From Nigrospora sphaerica (taxonomy: Eukaryota > Ascomycota > Sordariomycetes > Amphisphaeriales > Apiosporaceae): 64,000 nucleotides of DNA. Positions 10,286 to 22,151 of this stretch are shown piece by piece. The position numbers were made by a program, and so were the translations under genes. The notes under the pieces are model-generated. The model was not told where the DNA came from, did no database searches, and worked only from the letters and a program-made list of their open reading frames with translations. The stretch is taken from NCBI GenBank assembly GCA_018287875.1, contig JAGVVL010000022.1:3162001-3226000 (forward strand). Reading direction: 5' to 3'. Numbering within the stretch: the stretch's first letter is position 1; the number at the start of each line of letters is the position of its first letter.

Positions 10286-11479
10286 GTTTCGAGGAAGGGG
10301 GGGGAACCCTGAGTCTCGGGCAGGCTTTCGGAGGAAAGGGGGCTTTTCAATAGGCGTGTGTAGCAGAAAAAGAAACTAAGGGACGCTGCTCCAGAAGGCA
10401 GGGGAAGAAAGACCAGGACGGGTCAGGGTTTTGCGTGTTATTTGTATAACATCGACATCTCCCCCCCCTTTTCTCCCTTCAGGCGCTCGGCGCAGTGCCG
10501 CCGCCGTGTCCGCCACCAGACTCCATATCCCGAGGTCCCGGGTTCGTCCGGGTAAAGCCACCCAGGAAGGGCAGATATGGATGTTTGGGGGTTGGGTAGA
10601 TGGACAGGCGGAAGGGTCCCACGGTCATTGGGGGGGAGAGAGAGGGGGAGAGGGAGAAGAGGGCCCGGCAGTTGCTCCCGCCAAGGACGTGGGAGCCGGC
10701 CATCTGCCGGTGATTGCTTTGATATATATTGACGACCACCGGATAAGGTCGGGCGACGCGTCGGCGTCAACGCCCGCCGCCCTGTCATTGGACCGCCCGT
10801 CGCGGGTCCTGCTGCATTCTATACAACCCCGGCCCACGAGAATGTGACGACTCGTCGCCGCCGCGCATCGCCACGTTCTCCCTACCCCCCCCTCGTTCTC
10901 CCGTGCATTCGTCCCCCCGTCGATCGGGCCTTCTGCCCCCATCGCCCTCTCCTCCGCTGCGTGCGCTTCGAGCCGGGGAGGGGGGGCGGTAGGCAGGCCA
11001 GGAGGGCGGCCTTGCCGCCGTCTGGTTGCCTTTTCCGACGGGAGGCAGGCAAAGCGCAGCCTACCTCTGCACTCGTCGCGGCCACGCCCCGGCCGAATCG
11101 GGGTGGCGGAGTGATTGAACTTCCGTACCTAACAACGGGGGCGGGCTCCCCGGCTTTGTTCGTCTTGTGGGAGTGAGCGGGCTGCCCGGATCCATCCCTC
11201 TCCCGGCGGCATGTCGTCGCGGCACTTCGCCTCGTCGGACGACGAAGAAAACCGAGTAAAAAGAATATAACGACCAGGAACCGAGAACGACGCTTTGAGA
11301 GCCCCTACCTACCCTGCTTGTCCAAAAAGCAATTCGGTTCCTTGCCAATTGAGAGCTGTATCGAGCTCGGGTTTTTCTGCCCACGGGAGAGGGGCTCGGT
11401 CGTAACCCACCTGTTGTTGGGTGCACAGGAAAAAGCTCTTTCATTATATATGCCAATAATGACATTTTCTATCATCATA
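10286..11479. other. Intergenic, promoter of DUF1996 gene and upstream of tRNA
   Basis: About 1.2 kb with no gene. It contains a purine-rich G/A tract (about 10626-10665), a TATATATT word near 10722, and C-rich stretches near 10875-10990. Confidence 0.55.
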
Positions 11480-11578
11480 GGCGCGATGGCAGAGTGGTTA
11501 TTGCGTAAGACTAGAATTTCTTCTATCTTCTGACATCTTATTCCTTAGGGAGCGCAGGTTCAAGTCCTGCTCGCGTCG
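11480..11578 (+). tRNA. tRNA-Ser(AGA) with an 18-nt intron
   Basis: The cloverleaf can be folded by hand. The acceptor GGCGCGA (11480-11486) pairs with TCGCGTC (11571-11577), with one G-T. The D stem is GCA/TGC. The anticodon stem TAAGA (11506-11510) pairs with TCTTA (11536-11540). The loop CTAGAA carries anticodon AGA at 11513-11515. An intron at 11517-11534 lies in the canonical place, one base 3' of the anticodon. The long variable arm (11541-11553) and discriminator G73 (11578) are serine identity features, which exclude Leu. The T arm is GCAGG-TTCAAGT-CCTGC. Box A (TGGCAGAGTGG) and box B (GGTTCAAGTCC) are intact, and a short T run follows at about 11582 as a Pol III terminator. Confidence 0.95.
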
Positions 11579-11911
11579 ATATTTTTGCTCCGTATTTCTA
11601 CGCAGGCCTCATTCCTGTCATGATAGCAAGGTGGTAGAAATCGTGAGCCACTGTGGAGAGGGTCCACCACCTTTTTTTGTCCCGGTAGAACTTCACATTG
11701 CTATCATCGCATATCATGAGACTAGGTCTCCCCTAAAGCCTCGAGCGCGTGGATAGGACTAGATTCAAGATATTTGCAAAAAAACAATAACCAACTTTTT
11801 ATTTCAAAGGCCCGGCCGTCGACTTGGACAGGGACCGAGGCCGTATGTTTAAACCAAACAATATTCTACTCCAGGCATCTTACTCGTTCAGTACAATGAA
11901 ACGCAGTCTAC
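11579..11911. other. Short intergenic between tRNA and ABC transporter 3' end
   Basis: Roughly 330 bp. It starts with the Pol III terminator T run and ends in the 3' untranslated part of the minus-strand transporter. It includes an A-rich stretch near 11776-11790. Nothing else was seen. Confidence 0.5.
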
Positions 11912-14900
11912 CTAGTTCTTTTCGCCCATGCAGATGGCCCGGAGGTGATCTTTCTCTCCGCTCTCCTCGCACATGCCCCTGAAAATGCCGTGGCCTTCAT
12001 CCCTCTCCCAGAGTTCCCGCGGCGTGCCGTACTCGGCCACCTTGCCGTCGCTTAAAACCAGGATGCGGTCGAAGTCGGCAATGGTGCTCAGGCGGTGCGC
12101 GATGACGAGAAGCGTGCTGTCGCCAAACTCCTCGCGGATAGACCGCTGGATCAGGGCGTCCGTCGTCATGTCGACGGCGCTCGTCGCTTCGTCCAGAACC
12201 ATGACCTTGGGCCGCGACACGATGGCACGAGCCAGGCAGAGCAGCTGCCGCTGGCCCTGCGACAGGTTCAAGCCGCCCTCGGAAATGGGCGAGCTCAGGT
12301 CGCGGAAGATGTTCTTGTTCTTGCTGTTGTTGTCCGTCGGTGGACCCGGCACCGGCGTGCCGGGCGCCGTCTCGCTCTCCGAAAGGAGGTGCACGCGCTG
12401 CAGCGAGTCAAAGAGTTCGGCATCGGTGTGGTTGTCAAAAGGATCGAGGTTCGAGCGGACGGTGCCGGAGAAGAGGACGGGATCCTGCGGGATAATGGCC
12501 AGACGCGACCGGAGGTCGTGCAGCTTGATCTTGGCAATGTCGACGCCGTCGATGAAGATGCTGCCCGACTTGGCCTCGAGGAAGCGGAAGAGCGCGAGCG
12601 TCAGGGAAGACTTGCCGGCTCCGGTTCGCCCGACCACTCCGACCCGCTCGTTCCGGTTGGCGGTAAAGCTCAGCCCCTTGAGAACGGGCTCGAGATCGGC
12701 GGCGTAGCTGACCACCAGGTCGTTCACCTCGACGCGGCCCTCGGTGGGCCAGGCGGCCGGCGGACTCTCGCCCTCCAGGTTCTCCGTCGGCAGCTCCGTG
12801 TACTCGACCACACGCTCGGCCGCGTTCATCTCCAGCTCGATGTTGGCATAGTGGCGGATAGTCCACATGACCGTCGCCGAGAAGTCGAGTGCAAAGGCCA
12901 GGGCGAAGCCGGCCAGGGCGGCGTCCATCTCGGGCGTGAGGAGGATGAGGATGGTAACGAAACTGGCAAAGGAGGAACCCACAACGGCCATGCGCCAGCC
13001 CATCCATCGGTTGAAAAGCCACAAGTGCCACGTCGTGACGGACCAGTCGTCCAGCTTTTTGTACATGCGCTCAATATAGACGGGCGCTTTGTCGAAGCCG
13101 CGGATGGTGGCCACGCCAGCGAGCGCGGAGCCGAACTGCTCGAAGACGGGGGACTTGGTCGTGCTCTCAAGCCGCTTGACGGGCCTTGCCCCATGGAGAT
13201 AGGCCATGGCGTAGTACCCGCTGATGATCAGGAGCACGCAGGCGAGCGCGATGATGATGGGCGAGACAAACAGGCCGGCCACAACAACGCCGACGAGGTT
13301 CAGGAAAGAGGCGAACCCGAATGACAGCGAATAGGCCAGGTGCGTGTCGATCGAGTTGAAGTCCGAGGTGAACCGGTTCAGCACTCTGCCGACGGGGACC
13401 GTATCCAGCCAGCGGAGCGGCGAGCGCAGGACAATGAAGTTGAGCCGGGCAAAGATCTTTCTTGAAGCCTTGATGGAGCCGGTGAAAATGTAGTAATAAC
13501 GTGCCGTGCCCAACAAAGCGCTGCTCACGGCCAGCAGGATGTAGATGCCGAGATAGTAACCGAGATCATGCTCTGCCTGTTGCACCATCGGCTGCGTAAG
13601 CCTGTGAAAAGAGGTCTGTTGCAAGTTGATGGAGTAGTGGTACGCTGCCGGCGTCGTGTTCTGCGTCTGCACGCCTTCCTGTTCGTACGAGCCGGTCCAG
13701 ACTCGCAGCCACCAAGAGCGGCCAACTGTCAAGGCCTGGACAAACAGGAAGTAAAATACGAGAATGCCCCAAAACGCCCAGCCGCCGCTATCGCGCAGAT
13801 AGATGGCGTAGACGTGCTGCTTGATGGCGCCTTGCTCCCGGGCCTCGTCCTCGACAAACTTGCGGGCCTGCTTCTTGGAGGGGACCTTTGCCAGAGGTTC
13901 GCCCACCTCCTCTCCAACTTGGGACGTGTCTTCAGAGTTGACTACGGTAGCCTCTCCATCCGCCAGTATATCGGCCCCGCTTTGGTCGTGGCTCTTGATC
14001 TGCTCCAGCGTGCCGGCTTCCTCCAGTTCCGAAGTGAGACCGGCGTGTAGAACGCCGCCGTCGCCAAGCTCCACCAGGTACTTGGTTTGGGAAGCCACCA
14101 AAGCGACGTGGTGTGTGACCAGGATCCTGGTTCTCCCGACCCCGAGCTCGCCGTTGAGGCATTTCTCGAAGATGTGGCGACCGACATGGGCATCGACCGC
14201 GCTGAAGATGTCGTCGAGGATGAGTATACCAGCACGCGAATAAATAGCTCGTGCCAATGTGATGCGCCATTTCTGGCCACCGCTGAGATTGATTCCATTG
14301 GCGCCGATCTCCGTTTCCTCACCGTCCGCGAACATCTCGATGTCCTTCTTTAGGGCACAGACCTCGAGTGTCTTCCGGTAGCGGCACTCGTCGAAAGGCA
14401 GGCCGAAGAGAATGTTCTCCTTGATGGTAGCGTTCTCGATCCAGGGTATCTGAGCGACCACGGCGATGGCGCCGGGCAGGATCCAGTTGTCGTTGTTCGC
14501 CTTGGCGTCGTGCCGTTCACGGAGGGGAGGCACCCTGGGGCGGCTGACGGAACCAGACAAAACATCGATCTCACCAAGAATGGCAGCAAGCATCAAGCTC
14601 TTGCCGGAGCCCGTCTTGCCCGAAATCACGGACAATTCGCCTTTCGGGAATGTCACATTGATTTTGCGCAAGACGAACTTGTCAGGGTCCTCGTCCTTTT
14701 CATCGGCAGGCCATGCAATAGTCGCGTCGTCGAAGGTGACTTCGTCGGATTCCTTGATGGTCTCGGCGATCTCGGCTCCCTTGAGGTACGTGTCAATACG
14801 CTTAACCGACACCCAGGCGTCGAGCAGGTCGGTGGTCAGCTCAGGCACCACCGACAGAGTGACTTCGAGGGCACGGAAGACACCGAGCGAAACGAATGCC

Positions 14901-16643
14901 ACGCTGGGAAGCAGGCTACCATGTATAGCAGCGTAGATGGAGAGAGAGACGGCAGCCAGCGCGATGGGGCTGGTAACCCAACACCCGATGAGGAAAAGGT
15001 CGTTGATAAAGGCGGTCCAAATACTCGCAAGTTCCCTCTCACGGACCTCGCCGATTTTCTCCTCCCACTGGGGTTCCAGGGCCGAGAACTTGATCTGGCG
15101 GATGCCCTGAAGGGCCTCGGAAACGACCTCCATCTTCTCGTCGCGGACTTTCATCAGGTGGTCCTGTGCTTTTGCGTAACGCTTGCTGAAGAAGGCGTTC
15201 ACAGGCATGATGGCCAGCATGCAGACGAAGCCGCCGACGAGGGGCTGCCATCCCAAGAGGCTCAGCAGGAAGGCCAGAGACACAATCAGCTTAAAGAGAC
15301 TGCCAGGAAAGTAGAAGTTAAACGAGGCGAAATCGGAAACGCGCTTCGCGTCGACACCAATCAGGTTCACGGTGCTCTGCTTGCCCTTCTTCAGCTCATC
15401 CTCTTCCTTGGTTTCCTCGACTGCGGGCGTGTCAGTGGCATTGGATTCGCCGGCGGCAGCCGTAATGGCAGGGTCGCCAGCGTTGGACGCCTGCGACTTC
15501 TTCTTCCCTACGCCCTTCACATCCTTTCGTCTCATCGACTTCCGGAAGATGAGAGAGGAGAGCTGCGCCCTAATGGGAATGCAGAGCTCGGCCCAGGAGA
15601 GCCAGAAGACATGGGACTCCACCCAGGACTGGGCCACAATAACGACAGCGATCCAGACGACCCATACCCAGGCGTCGTATCCCAGAGGCTCTTTGTTCGT
15701 CCGGTGTTCAAGGATGCGAAGAAGCTGCAGGACGCACCACTGGGGCGCAAAGTTCAGGAAGGAGGCAGCCAGAGTGCCGAGCCATTGCAGGGCAAACAGC
15801 CATTTGTGCGCCATGATGATGGACACCCAGAGCGGCCCCTTGAAGCCACGGCTCTCCCAGGCGGCCGTAACCTCCTTGGCGCGCGTATAGTGGTCAGGCC
15901 TGGGCAGGTCGCTCAGGTCCAAGTTCTTCTTCTTGGCGCCGATCCGGAGAACGTTGGCCGGCCAGCTCCAGTTGAAACGCGACCAAGCCGACTCGGTGTA
16001 CATTCGGTCTACGAGCTCGCCGTTGTGAAAGACGTCGGGGCGCCGCGGCACCGACAGACTGCTGAAGAAGAGAGCAACAACGGCGACGACGTCGGCCACC
16101 CGGATGGCGAAGAGCTTGACGTCATGTTGAATGAGATGCTCCGCGACTTGGTCGGTCTGGATGGCGAGAACGGCTGCTTGAAGCACACACGACAGGGCGG
16201 TATATAGACCCAGATCGTAAGCCACAACCGAGTTCCGGTTGGCACTTATGCAGACGGATTGAAGCAAAAGAAGAAGCTGCAGCGCGAGTTAGCAATGGTG
16301 GGAATCGAAGGCACAAATGGTCACTCACCGCGGTGCCGACGCCCAGCCAGTTTTCAAGGAAGAGACGGTCGCCGTTGCCAATCGTTGAAAACACAGCGAG
16401 CGCCACGGAGAGGCCCAAGGCCAAGACAGAGAACAGCAGGATGAAGGCCTTGGGTACTTTGGCGCTGTAAGCACGCACAGTCTCGGGCGTGCTCTTGCCG
16501 TCCGCGTCCTCGTACGTATCGCGCGGCTTGAAGTCTCGACTGCGCAACTGCAAGGCCAAGCCACGCACAGCGGGTATCGTCAAGAGAGCGACAAGCCCGA
16601 GCCCAGCCCCAGACATGCCGGGGAGGAGCGTGGTGGCGGACAT
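11912..16643 (-). CDS. ABCC-type (MRP-like) full ABC transporter
   Basis: Two exons, 16643-16329 and 16276-11912, joined in phase to give 1559 residues. The arrangement is short TMD0-like N-terminal helices, TMD1, NBD1, TMD2, NBD2. NBD1 has Walker A GKTGSGKS (about residue 660), signature LSGGQKWRITLARA (about 770) and Walker B ILILDDIFSAVD. NBD2 has GRTGAGKS (about 1325), LSQGQRQLLCLARA (about 1444), VMVLDEATSAVD and H-loop VIAHRLSTIADF. NBD1 has Asp where the catalytic Glu normally sits, while NBD2 keeps Glu; this asymmetry is characteristic of ABCC proteins. The family exports drugs, glutathione conjugates or metabolites at the plasma or vacuolar membrane. The substrate cannot be assigned: no biosynthetic cluster adjoins it. 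The intron (16277-16328) is only 52 bp. A TATA-like element lies just upstream. Confidence 0.93.
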
Positions 16644-16705
16644 GTTGGACGGGCACTAGTTGCTGGCCCTCGTGCGCCGCTGTAAGGGAGCGGGTTGGCA
16701 ACCAA

Positions 16706-16716
16706 CTCTATATATG
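16706..16716 (-). promoter_or_regulatory. TATA-like element of the ABCC gene
   Basis: Read on the minus strand this is GCATATATAGA, about 65-75 bp upstream of the transporter ATG at 16643. The position suits a fungal core promoter. The same 12-mer CAACTCTATATA (+ strand) also occurs at 8173 upstream of the DUF1295 gene. Confidence 0.4.
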
Positions 16717-19700
16717 CTTGCGCTCTGGTCACGGCGAGTTTGGTCCAGGCCTCGTGGGAATCCGCAGCTCGAAATGCTGGGAGGTGTCGCAGAACGTCGA
16801 AAAGCGTTAGTTAGCGGAAGCAAAGGTTTCTAGACCCGCTCGCGATAAGGATCAATGGACGAGCCTTCCGTTATGGGGGAAATACTGGGCCTCACCAGGC
16901 GGGGCCCTACCAACGCCTGCTAGGTACCGCTTCCTGTAAGTCATACCGATTATGTGAGCAAAGGCGGCCAGAGGCCTTACATGCTCGCCTTGCCGGTTGA
17001 CTCATTTGACTCATTGCCCGCCCGGGCGAGCGAGCAGTCTTCGGCTAGCCTGTCACTACCAGCGGGTCGAGTAGGCGAAGCCGCTGGGGAGGAGGCATGG
17101 GTGCAGGCAAGGCATCGGGTATGCCTTGCCTACGAGTGGTGGAGGCGGCAATGGAGGCGAGGACCGGAGGTCTTTGACGTATACATCCATCCATCCCTCA
17201 TCCCTCCATCCGCACGAGGTTGCCTGAGAATACCCAAGGTGGTTAGGGTGATGTCGAGAATATTCGAAACCGGGGGGGGATGTCGTAGGAAGAGGAACAG
17301 TTTGACTAATCCAATCCAGTAGGTATAAAGACGAGCTAGGCCGGCAAGGGTAGCCGGTCTTTCCGCTTCTGCTGCTTGCATGCTGCTGCTGCTGCCGGGG
17401 AATTCGGGGTGCTTACGCCCCGGCCCCTCGCGTCTAAGAGGTGTATGCCCGCTACACCGTGCCGCGGCGAGGTGGCATTAGACGATGCGGCGTCAAAAGG
17501 TGAGGAGGGGGAAGCCCCTGTTCAAAAAGCCCCAGAAACGCGGCTATCTGCCTGTTTTGGGACGAGGTGGTTGGTTTAGCCGGGTTGCAGTGGAGCCTCC
17601 AGGTACACGAAGGCTCTGTAGGTAAACCTGTCCGGGATTGGACGGTGGTCTCCGGCCGCCTGCCCGTGATGAACAAAACCTGCAGGCCACACACAGACAC
17701 CACCACCCCCTCCCCCCCACACACTGTGCCGCATGCATCTTCTTGCGTCCGCTCTGTCGCGGTGCTCAAGGCCGGTGAAATGACTATTTACCACTGCATA
17801 CACTAAATGTTTCTCATGTCCTAACGGTATTTAGTAGGTAGGCAATGGGGCATGGTGTATGGCATCGGCATTATAGGGAGGGCACACCGTACTTGCCCCC
17901 TCCAGTGAATTTCCTCGCCGATCCCACGGGATCCCTTTTCCACAAACCGACAGTCTGACATAGCTATCCCAGGAGTAGAAGGTGTAACAGATGGACAGAC
18001 GAGCTGGGCCGATTGTCTACCGCATCTCCTTCTCCACCCGTAAGGGTTCTGCTGTTCGGGGCACCTCGATCCATCCATTCATCTTCCCACGGACCCAGTG
18101 CGGGTCGCCGTCCTCAGCCGGGCTGATCGGATACTCTCGACGGCCCGATCCCATTGGACGCCGCCTCCGTGTGTTTTCTTTATCGCCTCCGCCCCTGTGA
18201 CTCAACCAAAGTACGCCCCTGCATTCCGGGCCTTTGTATGGGCGTAGCCGCGACGGGGGGGAGCAGGGCCGGGAAACATATGCCTCGTCGGTGGCCCGAG
18301 GACGCCGTGCCTCGGGCCAGGTCCACCGGTATGGGAGGCATGGCATCCCGTCTCTCGGTCCCTTGGATTCGCCATGCGAACCGATATAGGCCCAACCCCC
18401 GGCCGTCGACGGAATGGACAGCCCTGGCAGCTTGTGTGCGGAGCAGCCACCGGTGGGAACCTCCCCCAGGAGGCCTGACGCCGGCTCCAGAGACAGGCGG
18501 CCATACCTACTCATCACGAGCGGTGACTTCCGAGGCGGCTGCTTACGGCGCCAGGCTGATATGAGTGCCGATTGACACAGCCGTCGTTGACGATGTGGTT
18601 TATGCAAATGCAGTGACTACGAGCTCATCTGTCGAGTCAGCGTCCGTCTCAGAGCATATACAGCACACTAGCGCCTCTCGCTTGCTATCATATGACCCAG
18701 GCGGCAACGCACTGTGTATGGACACATGCGCGTCGCGAAGGAGTGCAGCATAAGCACGGAGGGCTGGCCAGAGCCCAATAATATTCGAGCACTGTGCTAC
18801 TGACCAGATTCGCTCGCAGGGAGGCCGTCGTGATGATTGACGGCTGCGGCGATCCGAGACCGGCCTCGGACATGTAGGAGAAAATCCAGGCAGGCATGTG
18901 TAGGGGCGGTAGGCAATGCCGCCACTCGCCTGTCTAAGGAGAGATTAACAAGACTATTTCCCCTCGCCCGCCGAACAAGAAGCGGCACCTAGAAGTGTAG
19001 AGGCATTGCTGTCTGGGCTGCCGTCCCATACTGGCTTTTCTAGCAACAGTACTACATACGCTTTCCCTATCCGAACCCTAGCCAGTGTAGCTCATACTGG
19101 GACGGAGGTTGACACTACGAAAGCGTGGAAGTGCATGGGGTGGTGCAAGGTTAACCCGATACTGGATCAGTAACGGATTCTCTCCAGCTTCCCCTCGTGA
19201 ATACACCCCTTTCCCGTCAATTGGCTTAAGATGCCCAACGCCCATCTGGCGGGGGGTGGGTGCCTTCACCATGGGATACATGAACTGCCCGGGTGTCACA
19301 CCGCTTAGGGGCAAGGACGCCCTTGGCGGGGTTGTGATGGACGAGCGTTGCACAGGCCAGCCTAGCGTCCGTCTGGGGGGCCGAGGGGCAGCCGACTGAC
19401 GAAGGATGAGCATGGCGCTTTCGAATACGTTGTTGACAACAAGAGGCGAAAGAGGCCGGTAGCCTCTAGTGGTGCCATAAAAAGAACCTTGGCCCGTAGA
19501 GCCCAGGGCGGAGTGGGCGCTGTCGGTAATTTGGGAAGCCTGTCTTTTGCGTCTCGGGTTGGAGAAGTAGGTACATACTTTTAGCTCGGGAGAAGCATCG
19601 CAGGCCATGGTGACAAGGAAATCGCTTGGACGAGCGTTCCGCCATTGGCCCGAGTAGCGCAGATACGAGAGACAAGGTAAGGCGGCTGGACGCCTCGCAT

Positions 19701-21107
19701 TGGGTGGGTAAATCTGATATCCGACTTATATAATAGCAGATGGGCATAGTGGGCGCCCGTCGTCAGGTCATGGCAAGACAATCGGCTACGCAAACGCTAA
19801 ATACTTATCTCAGGCGCCTAGGACACGGTGGTGTCGGCCACGCTGAAGCTGAGGTTGAGCTCTGGAATTGGTTGGCGTATTTCCAGTATTCTCTGCACGC
19901 TACGGCAAATTAAGAAAGAGGAAGAAAAAGCAAACATAAGGGTAGGCCGCCCGTGATTCAAGGTGCGCTGAATGGAGAAGGCTGCTGGCGCAGGTGTTGT
20001 TTGCTTACCCCCACAGTAGATCGGCGGTTCCATCGTCCATCTCCGACGATGTGCCTACCTACATGCCCAGTAACATGAGAGAACGTAGGAACCAGATTTG
20101 AAGGCAAACAGCCGAACCCCAGGGGTGCCGGGGCGGGATGTCCACTGCCCTTGGCAACAGCATGAGGGCTGACCCTCCATGTCAGTGGCAGCCTCTGTCC
20201 CATCGTCGGTGTGGAATGGACTCGTGTATACAAGTATGCAATGGGGCAACTAACAAAAAGTTGGCAGGCTGGCAAGCGAGGTGGCAGGCAGGAAAGAAGT
20301 CCGGCCAACTGGCACTTTCACGGCAGAGGGATCTTCGAGGGGTAATGTAAAAATACCAAGACACCCGGACAACCTGACACTCAGGGTCTAAGGCGTCTCC
20401 TTGGATCTACATAATGCAGGGGTATGAGGCCAGGCACGTGGAGAAGGACGTGGAGAGAAGGGGTTGCGGCGTCGTGTTGACGACCCGTGTTGACTTGTTG
20501 GCAACCGGGCCACCGACATGAAGGCCATAGGCGGTGCCTCGTCGACTGGACCGGGGGCGGCGGAAGCATGCGTGCCCCAGCAGTGGTGGTGATGGCCCGC
20601 AGGGCCTGCATATGGGCACGCACACGGCACGGCATGGCACGGTAGGGCATGCGGTAGGGAGTTATCTGCACATGGAGCACGAGATGCATCCAGTCGACCC
20701 GTTGGTTTTGCCCGCCGGCTTGCGCCTAAATGCTCACCTAGTACTCCGTACATTCACCGCAGGGATGGGACCTGAGTGGAGGGCTCGTGAGAATTGCCCA
20801 GTGGATTCATACCATAAAGATGGGACGGGGCATGGGAAGCCGTGGGCAAACCCGTCGTCGTCTTCTTCCACTACTCAGTACCTAGGTCAGGCAGGTCCTG
20901 ATTGGCCGACCCCCGGTCTGCCAAAGCCGCCGTCCAGTCATCCGTCGGTGGACGGACGGGTGGTGAAATCGCCTCTTCTGGGCATCGCCCAAACATGTCA
21001 AATCAACTGCCACACGCCCAGGGGAGCCCAGCAGCATTGGGGACCCATTTTGTGACGGATGGATGGATGTATTCAGTAGGTGTTACGGAGGCTTGCAGCA
21101 CCTTTTG

Positions 21108-21155
21108 GCTCCAGCTTCAGCTCCAGCTCTAGCTCCAGCTCCAACTCCGACTCCA
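21108..21155. repeat. GCTCCA hexamer array, 8 units
   Basis: Eight consecutive hexamers of consensus GCTCCA with single-base variants (gcttca, gctcta, actccg, actcca). It is translatable in several frames but not part of a supported gene. Confidence 0.85.
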
Positions 21156-21787
21156 GTCCCCAGTCAGCACACAGGAATGGGAAGTGAAGCACGGATGCGT
21201 GGGCGGACGAGCATGGGTCCAAACCCATCAGCTTCAAACGGCTTGTAGGTATTTTCCTACGGTTCCGACTAACCATCACCGACCCTGCCAACCTGCCTGC
21301 CGCAAATGATCGTCAAGCTGGGCCCCGTCTTGGCCCATGTAAGCAAGTGATCCTCCTGGCAAAAGCACGAGTCGCGTTTCACTCCGACAGTTGCCATTCT
21401 GCCATTGGCCCTGCCCATCCTCCAGCCTTGCAGCGCCATCTCCGGGGGGCAATACGGCGGTACCTAGACGTTCGAAGAAGTAGCCCTTTCTCTGTAAGTC
21501 CTTGCTTCGTTTTATTGCCCATGCGTGTTTGACCCAGCTCCGACCAAGTGCTGTGAAAAGGTAAGTCGATAGGTTACCTAGTACCTACATCGGGCCGTTC
21601 GTACTACTTTGATAGCTGTGAACGACCGACCCCATCCACCAGAGCTCGCATCCCTCCTGTCCATTCGTCCAACCATTCACCATCCAAAACCCATCCAGCA
21701 CCAAGACCACCAACACGCGCCAACAAAGCGACCCAGCCAACCTTATCGTTTGCCTCGTCTTGTCCCGGGCCCTGGGCACAACGTCGT

Positions 21788-21837
21788 CCGCCTGCCCGCC
21801 TGCCCGCCTGCCTGCTCTGCCTGCTCTGCCTGCTCTG
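21788..21837. repeat. Two adjoining tandem repeats
   Basis: About three copies of CCGCCTGC (21788-21810) pass directly into three perfect copies of the 9-mer CCTGCTCTG (21811-21837). It lies about 320 bp upstream of the CAF-1 subunit start, probably in its promoter or leader. Confidence 0.85.
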
Positions 21838-22151
21838 CCGCAGACCCTCCTCCCACCTCCACATAGAAAACAGCCTGACCGGGGCACCTGGAAGCTACAG
21901 AGCTCGCCCAATCCGACTCCCCAGCCGTCAATCGAGGCCTTTCGCGGCGTCCCCCTTCTGCTGCGTGTGTGTATTCGTGCCGCGAACCTCAAGTCTCGTG
22001 GGGCCGGCACGACCGAGCCAACCAACCTTAAGTCGACTCCACGGCACACCAGCGAGTTGCCCAGCTCCTTCTCCCAACACCTATACTCCCGCCGACGACC
22101 ACCTACCGACGACCACCCGCCGATTTGTCACATGTCTCTGCCATTACCAAG

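Larger units (their letters stand above)
16644..22151. other. 5.5 kb region without a supportable gene
   Basis: Many short frames occur on both strands, the longest about 196 residues (18017-18607, minus). None shows a family motif, and strong overlapping frames on the opposite strand argue against coding. Codon-like texture of the neighbouring genes is missing. The region contains repeated TACCTA/TAGGTA words, TCCATCC tracts (about 17180-17215), the GCTCCA array (21108) and two tandem repeats near 21788. The last 500 bp are pyrimidine-rich and probably serve as promoter and leader of the CAF-1 gene. Unrecognised small or non-coding RNA genes cannot be excluded. Confidence 0.55.

Noticed and set aside
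9930..10379. Frame with more than 30 consecutive Phe codons
   Set aside because: Simply the TTC microsatellite of the DUF1996 intron read on the opposite strand.
12095..13324. 409-residue + strand frame opposite the transporter 3' half
   Set aside because: Antisense shadow; Arg/Gly/His-rich composition with no recognisable domain.
14510..16207. 565-residue open frame on the + strand opposite the ABC transporter
   Set aside because: It is antisense to a well-supported transporter exon; the frame stays open because of GC-rich third codon positions and has no motif of its own.
18017..18607. 196-residue minus-strand frame in the gene-poor region
   Set aside because: A similar-length frame exists on the opposite strand, composition is Arg/Pro-rich and no motif or intron pattern supports coding.
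19078..19608. 176-residue minus-strand frame
   Set aside because: No conserved-looking block; treated as chance.
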